Shown one piece after another: positions 57,138-64,000 of a DNA stretch of 64,000 nucleotides; within the stretch, counting starts at the first letter, position 1; each line of letters opens with the position of its first letter. The DNA is taken from positions 242,831,530 through 242,895,529 of the forward strand of contig CP136065.1 of NCBI GenBank assembly GCA_032622095.1. Direction: 5' to 3'. The notes below the pieces were generated by a model. The model did not search any database. It saw only the letters and a list, made by a program, of their open reading frames with translations, and was not told where the DNA came from. The stretch is from Siphonodentalium dalli (taxonomy: Eukaryota > Mollusca > Scaphopoda > Gadilida > Siphonodentaliidae). A program made the position numbers and the translations under genes.

Positions 57138-57579
57138 CAAGATGGCGCCCAACATGGCCGCCGTTTTTTAGACAGGTCACTAAGTCAGTTTGATGCAACT
57201 TATAGTGAGACAATCTTGTCATATGTACACAAATGTATACAGTTTTGTAAAGATAAGATAACAAGCCACCATTATAGGGTCAAATTGGAACTCACCGTCC
57301 AAGATGGCCGCCAAAATGGTAGCGGGAAGTGGAAAATTTTAATTTATTCTCTAATATCTTTATGCTGTTTGGTACTGGTTGAGAATTGTGCATTTATTTT
57401 GCATTGTTCATGTTAACTGACCATTGGAGTGGAGCAATGAAATGTGTCATTCATGGAGTCAGAAACCCTTCTGATCCTTAAAAAATTTGATTTTACTGAA
57501 TGCAGTATAAAATTTTGCCAAAAATCACCATTGTGATTTCTAGTCACATTTCATCAAGAATGGGCAGAACTTTGCAATT
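57138..57579 (+). repeat. Diverged flank of the 930-bp array
   Basis: 57280-57579 is a diverged copy (~80%) of part of the 930-bp unit ('ttatgctgtttggtactg', 'gttcatgttaactgaccat', 'tcattcatggagtcaga'). It precedes the homogeneous array and includes 'aagatggcgcccaacatgg', also at 1782. Confidence 0.75.
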
Positions 57580-60500
57580 TTAGTGAGGCATTCCATTTAT
57601 TATGCATATTGCAACTGATTAGTACCAAAATTGTCACTTTGGCTCAAAATGGCTGCAAAAATGGCAGCCGAAAGTAGAAAATTTGATTGTTTTGGTCTAA
57701 TTTCTTTAAGATCAGTTTATGCTGTTTGGTACTGTTTGAGAATTGTGACTTCATTTGTATTGTTCATGTTAACTGACCATTGGAGCAATGACATATGTCA
57801 TTCATGGAGTCAGACACCCTTCTGCTCCTTCAAAATTTTCATTTTACTGAAAGCGGTATAAAATGTTTAGTCATATTTTATCAAGGAATGGGCAGAACTG
57901 TGCAATTTTAGTGAAGCATTCCATTCCTTATGGATGTGCCAACACATTAGTACCAAAATGGTCACTTTTATTTAAAATGGCTGCAACAATGGCGGCCAAA
58001 ATGTGGAAAATGGCAATATTCCCCCGTGCTGTGTGCATACAAGTTGTGGTTGATTACCAAAATTGACTATTCTGTCTGATACACCTAACAAGTTGATTTT
58101 TCAAATATATCCAAAGCATTATTGTCCTCCGACAAAATAATTTTCCGTCCGTTTGTCCGTCCGTCACACTTTTGGGTACCTCCATGGTGTAATCATCTCC
58201 TACAAATTTCATCCCAGATATTTGAAACTTCAGAATATTGTTGGGAATGTTGCCCATATATTGCCATGTATATAGATGACGGAAAAAATATTTTTTGACG
58301 GAGTTATTAACCCTTTTCGACTGAGAACATTTCAACATTTGTTATAATTTTAAGTACGAGGATACCTCCAATGTCCTCCATGGTGTAATTAACTCCTACA
58401 GTTTTCATCCTAGAGAATTGAAACTTCAGAATATTGTCCCCATATATTGAAGATGTGCAACATATATATAGATGACGGAAATATTTTTTCTTGACAAGGT
58501 TATTAACCCTTAGTGAGGCATTCCATTTATTATGCATATTGCAACTGATTAGTACCAAAATTGTCACTTTGGCTCAAAATGGCTGCAAAAATGGCAGCCG
58601 AAAGTAGAAAATTTGATTGTTTTGGTCTAATTTCTTTAAGATCAGTTTATGCTGTTTGGTACTGTTTGAGAATTGTGACTTCATTTGTATTGTTCATGTT
58701 AACTGACCATTGGAGCAATGACATATGTCATTCATGGAGTCAGACACCCTTCTGCTCCTTCAAAATTTTCATTTTACTGAAAGCGGTATAAAATGTTTAG
58801 TCATATTTTATCAAGGAATGGGCAGAACTGTGCAATTTTAGTGAAGCATTCCATTCCTTATGGATGTGCCAACACATTAGTACCAAAATTGTCACTTTTA
58901 TTTAAAATGGCTGCAACAATGGCGGCCAAAATGTGGAAAATGGCAATATTCCCCCGTGCTGTGTGCATACAAGTTGTGGTTGATTACCAAAATTGACTAT
59001 TCTGTCTGATACACCTAACAAGTTGATTTTTCAAATATATCCAAAGCATTATTGTCCTCCGACAAAATAATTTTCCGTCCGTTTGTCCGTCCGTCACACT
59101 TTTGGGTACCTCCATGGTGTAATCATCTCCTACAAATTTCATCCCAGATATTTGAAACTTCAGAATATTGTTGGGAATGTTGCCCATATATTGCCATGTA
59201 TATAGATGACGGAAAAAATATTTTTTGACGGAGTTATTAACCCTTTTCGACTGAGAACATTTCAACATTTGTTATAATTTTAAGTACGAGGATACCTCCA
59301 ATGTCCTCCATGGTGTAATTAACTCCTACAGTTTTCATCCTAGAGAATTGAAACTTCAGAATATTGTCCCCATATATTGAAGATGTGCAACATATATATA
59401 GATGACGGAAATATTTTTTCTTGACAAGGTTATTAACCCTTAGTGAGGCATTCCATTTATTATGCATATTGCAACTGATTAGTACCAAAATTGTCACTTT
59501 GGCTCAAAATGGCTGCAAAAATGGCAGCCGAAAGTAGAAAATTTGATTGTTTTGGTCTAATTTCTTTAAGATCAGTTTATGCTGTTTGGTACTGTTTGAG
59601 AATTGTGACTTCATTTGTATTGTTCATGTTAACTGACGATTGGAGCAATGACATATGTCATTCATGGAGTCAGACACCCTTCTGCTCCTTCAAAATTTTC
59701 ATTTTACTGAAAGCGGTATAAAATGTTTAGTCATATTTTATCAAGGAATGGGCAGAACTGTGCAATTTTAGTGAAGCATTCCATTCCTTATGGATGTGCC
59801 AACACATTAGTACCAAAATTGTCACTTTTATTTAAAATGGCTGCAACAATGGCGGCCAAAATGTGGAAAATGGCAATATTCCCCCGTGCTGTGTGCATAC
59901 AAGTTGTGGTTGATTACCAAAATTGACTATTCTGTCTGATACACCTAACAAGTTGATTTTTCAAATATATCCAAAGCATTATTGTCCTCCGACAAAATAA
60001 TTTTCCGTCCGTTTGTCCGTCCGTCACACTTTTGGGTACCTCCATGGTGTAATCATCTCCTACAAATTTCATCCCAGATATTTGAAACTTCAGAATATTG
60101 TTGGGAATGTTGCCCATATATTGCCATGTATATAGATGACGGAAAAAATATTTTTTGACGGAGTTATTAACCCTTTTCGACTGAGAACATTTCAACATTT
60201 GTTATAATTTTAAGTACGAGGATACCTCCAATGTCCTCCATGGTGTAATTAACTCCTACAGTTTTCATCCTAGAGAATTGAAACTTCAGAATATTGTCCC
60301 CATATATTGAAGATGTGCAACATATATATAGATGACGGAAATATTTTTTCTTGACAAGGTTATTAACCCTTAGTGAGGCATTCCATTTATTATGCATATT
60401 GCAACTGATTAGTACCAAAATTGTCACTTTGGCTCAAAATGGCTGCAAAAATGGCAGCCGAAAGTAGAAAATTTGATTGTTTTGGTCTAATTTCTTTAAG

Positions 60501-61940
60501 ATCAGTTTATGCTGTTTGGTACTGTTTGAGAATTGTGACTTCATTTGTATTGTTCATGTTAACTGACCATTGGAGCAATGACATATGTCATTCATGGAGT
60601 CAGACACCCTTCTGCTCCTTCAAAATTTTCATTTTACTGAAAGCGGTATAAAATGTTTAGTCATATTTTATCAAGGAATGGGCAGAACTGTGCAATTTTA
60701 GTGAAGCATTCCATTCCTTATGGATGTGCCAACACATTAGTACCAAAATTGTCACTTTTATTTAAAATGGCTGCAACAATGGCGGCCAAAATGTGGAAAA
60801 TGGCAATATTCCCCCGTGCTGTGTGCATACAAGTTGTGGTTGATTACCAAAATTGACTATTCTGTCTGATACACCTAACAAGTTGATTTTTCAAATATAT
60901 CCAAAGCATTATTGTCCTCCGACAAAATAATTTTCCGTCCGTTTGTCCGTCCGTCACACTTTTGGGTACCTCCATGGTGTAATCATCTCCTACAAATTTC
61001 ATCCCAGATATTTGAAACTTCAGAATATTGTTGGGAATGTTGCCCATATATTGCCATGTATATAGATGACGGAAAAAATATTTTTTGACGGAGTTATTAA
61101 CCCTTTTCGACTGAGAACATTTCAACATTTGTTATAATTTTAAGTACGAGGATACCTCCAATGTCCTCCATGGTGTAATTAACTCCTACAGTTTTCATCC
61201 TAGAGAATTGAAACTTCAGAATATTGTCCCCATATATTGAAGATGTGCAACATATATATAGATGACGGAAATATTTTTTCTTGACAAGGTTATTAACCCT
61301 TAGTGAGGCATTCCATTTATTATGCATATTGCAACTGATTAGTACCAAAATTGTCACTTTGGCTCAAAATGGCTGCAAAAATGGCAGCCGAAAGTAGAAA
61401 ATTTGATTGTTTTGGTCTAATTTCTTTAAGATCAGTTTATGCTGTTGGTACTGTTTGAGAATTGTGACTTCATTTGTATTGTTCATGTTAACTGACCATT
61501 GGAGCAATGACATATGTCATTCATGGAGTCAGACACCCTTCTGCTCCTTCAAAATTTTCATTTTACTGAAAGCGGTATAAAATGTTTAGTCATATTTTAT
61601 CAAGGAATGGGCAGAACTGTGCAATTTTAGTGAAGCATTCCATTCCTTATGGATGTGCCAACACATTAGTACCAAAATTGTCACTTTTATTTAAAATGGC
61701 TGCAACAATGGCGGCCAAAATGTGGAAAATGGCAATATTCCCCCGTGCTGTGTGCATACAAGTTGTGGTTGATTACCAAAATTGACTATTCTGTCTGATA
61801 CACCTAACAAGTTGATTTTTCAAATATATCCAAAGCATTATTGTCCTCCGACAAAATAATTTTCCGTCCGTCACACTTTTGGGTACCTCCATGGTGTAAT
61901 CATCTCCTACAAATTTCATCCCAGATATTTGAAACTTCAG
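57580..61940 (+). repeat. 930-bp tandem array, ~4.7 near-identical units
   Basis: Units at 57580-58509, 58510-59439, 59440-60369, 60370-61299 and a partial 61300-~61940. They are identical apart from a handful of changes: a G/T difference at ~57960 in unit 1, a C/G difference at ~59638 in unit 3, and in unit 5 a 1-bp deletion at ~61446 and an 8-bp deletion at ~61870. Each unit is itself composed of older subrepeats (two 'ctccatggtgtaat' blocks and two 'aaaatggctgcaa' blocks). Each unit keeps short conserved open frames on both strands with no recognisable domain; frame conservation simply follows from sequence identity. Confidence 0.97.
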
Positions 61941-62039
61941 AGTATTATTACACACATATTGGAGATGTGCAACATGTATATAGATGACAGAGTTATTAAA
62001 CATTTTCTACTTGGAAAATTTCAACATTTAAACAAAATT

Positions 62040-64000
62040 TGCCGCTTAGATATATATAAATATAAATATATGTTTATATATCCGGCACCCCAACTGACCA
62101 CTGTATAGATTTCATATATATATTCATAATTAACTGAAAAATGGATGCGGGGCTATTGCTAAACAATCTAGATAGTGCATGACATAGCACAATTACACGC
62201 TGATATACTTAGTAGAATGGTGCAACCTGTTTCCAATTGAAAATGGTGTATAATAAATTATGTTGGTGGCCATGAATGGCAAAAGATTGTCAAATTTGAG
62301 GGATATTTGTCTTGTTGAGAAAACGGTACCCCAACTGCCGCTTAGATATATATAAATATATATATATCCGGTACCCCAACTGACCACTATATAGGTGGCA
62401 GTTTTTGCATTTGGGGTACCATATCTGTATATATATGAAGGAGTGTGTGCTTTCGTTTTATTCCTGTATTACAAGTTCCTTGGGGTCTAGTAGACATGAT
62501 AGATTCATGTCGGGGTCATCATCCTCAAAGAATTCCAAGGAGAGGCTCCTTGATAAATCAGTACCGCAACTGCCAAATATATATATATATATATATATAT
62601 ACAGCCGGTACCCCAACTGACCAGTATATAGGTTCAATATATATATTCATAATTAACTGAAAAATGGAAGTGGGGCTATTGCGAAAATACCTAGATAGCG
62701 GAGATAGCACAATTACAAGCTGATATATTTAGTAGAATGGTGCAACCTGTTTCCAATCGGAAATGGTGCATATACATTATGTTGGTGGCCATGAATGGCA
62801 AAAAATTGTCAAATTTGACAAAATTAATCACAGTCACCATATCGGAGAGCTCAATCACGCGTTATTCAGTAACCACAACAAATAATTGCGTAATTTAACG
62901 CTAAATGGTGGAACTTGTTGGCTATATATGTGTTTTTTTCCAGAATTACTGACAAATTGGACCCAAAATACAAGTTAAAACAGTCATTTACGGTATATAA
63001 CAGCTGGTTGCCATGTATACAGAGACCGAAATAGCCACCCCAACTCGTAATAGGAACGATCTAGACCAAGGACATGTCCCATGTGCAGAAGGGATGTTAT
63101 GTTACACCAGCGATATAGATTTACGGGATATTTGTCTTGTTGAGAAAACGGTACCCAAACTGCCGCCTAGATATATATAAATATATATATATCCGGTACC
63201 CCAACTGACCACTATATAGGTGGCAGTTTTGGCTGTTGGGGTACCATCTCTGTATATATATGAAGGAGTGTGTGCTTTCGTTTTATTCCTGTATTACAAG
63301 TTCCTTGGGGTCTAGTAGACATGATAGATTCATGTCGGGGTCATCATCCTCAAATAATTCCAAAGAGAGGCTCCTTTAGAAATCAGTACCGCAACTTCCA
63401 AATATATATATATATATACAGCCGGTACCCCAACTGACCAGTATATAGGTTCAATATATATATTCATAATTAACTGGAAAATGGAAGTGGGGCTATTGCG
63501 AAAATACCTAGATAGCGGAGATAGCACAATTACAAGCTGATATATTTAGTAGAATGGTGCCAACTGTTTCCAATCGGAAATGGTGCATATACATTATGTT
63601 GGTGGCCATGAATGGCAATAAATGGTCAAATTTGACAAAATTAATCACAGTCACCATATCGGAGAGCTCAATCACGCGTTATTCAGTAACCACAACAAAT
63701 AATTGCGTAATTTAACGCTAAATGGTGGAACTTGTTGGCTATATATGTGGTTTTTTTCCAGAATTACTGACAAATTGGACCCAAAATACAACTTAAAACA
63801 GTCATTTACGGTATATAACAGCTGGATGCCATGGATACAGAGACCCACATAGCCACCCCAACTCGTAATAGGAACGATATAGACCAAGGACATGTCCCAT
63901 GTGCAGAAGGGATGTTATGTATACACCAGCGATATAGATTTACGGGATATTTGTCTTGTTGAGAAAACGGTACCCCAACTGCCGCCTAGATATATATAAA
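62040..64000 (+). repeat. ~820-bp tandem repeat with AT microsatellites
   Basis: 'gatatttgtcttgttgaga' starts units at ~62301, ~63128 and ~63947, the last cut by the window end. A partial unit precedes (62040-62300). CGGTACCCCAACTG and 'ccaactgaccas' motifs recur through every unit next to TATATA microsatellites. Units differ by a few percent and by microsatellite length. Confidence 0.92.

Noticed and set aside
57631-61785. Repeated identical frames (76, 67, 94 and 86 codons) in the 930-bp array as a gene family
   Set aside because: They are conserved only because the DNA units are near-identical; frames exist on both strands, have no recognisable domains, and unit 5 breaks one of them by a 1-bp deletion.
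1-64000. tRNA and rRNA genes
   Set aside because: No cloverleaf with both A and B boxes and no rRNA-like conserved stretch was seen; only weak SINE-like fragments at 33735 and 38385.

Overview
This window is non-coding, repeat-dominated DNA from an animal nuclear genome. It is AT-rich and intron-like, with short broken open frames, canonical GT splice donors, animal-type transposon termini and one 100-N assembly gap (10347-10446). The abundance of the palindrome TACATGTA and its extensions, together with repeat families containing 'gttatggccctttttcgacttagaat' and 'aaaatggccgcc', resembles what I know of bivalve molluscs. A bivalve or other marine lophotrochozoan is therefore my best guess. 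This is inference; no marker gene settles it.

No intact host gene is visible. The recognisable protein-coding pieces are remnants: a frameshifted HECT ubiquitin-ligase exon (656-1032), decayed coding stretches nearby (2344-2645, 3541-4048), a BED zinc-finger exon inside a hAT element (44121-44318), a Tc1/mariner-like transposase scrap in the same element, and the C-terminus of a LINE reverse transcriptase (52181-52795, minus). A few candidate host exons end at good splice donors (5818-5959, 6340-6564, 30390-30509 minus, 46204-46486 minus), but I cannot name them.

Layout. 0-5 kb: decayed HECT-type gene region invaded by a short DNA transposon that leaves 7-bp target duplications (five copies here). 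5.6-9.7 kb: candidate exons and a pair of ~545-bp direct repeats carrying CCAAT and TATA boxes. 9.9-14.1 kb: G-run-rich tandem repeats around the assembly gap. 14.2-17.9 kb: a cluster of MITEs and foldbacks (hAT-like, Tc1/mariner, piggyBac-like). 18.97-23.62 kb: a 4.65-kb element with long inverted termini, inserted in a ~163-bp satellite and filled with a 21-bp minisatellite. 24-33.3 kb: ~163-bp satellite arrays, a PIF/Harbinger MITE and a recurrent 16-mer. 34.6-36.3 kb: C-run tandem repeats and a GAT-rich block. 36.3-43.4 kb: further TIR elements and minisatellites. 43.8-45.7 kb: a hAT element with a perfect 8-bp target duplication and a complete short Helitron. 46.5-50.6 kb: a 4.07-kb element with ~1-kb inverted arms. 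51.9-52.8 kb: a 5'-truncated LINE. 55.5-57.0 kb: a G-rich TIR element. 57.6-61.9 kb: a near-identical 930-bp tandem array. 62.0-64.0 kb: an ~820-bp tandem repeat with AT microsatellites.

There is no operon-like or pathway-like organisation. What links the features is transposition: elements nest in each other and in satellites, and several carry or seed minisatellites.
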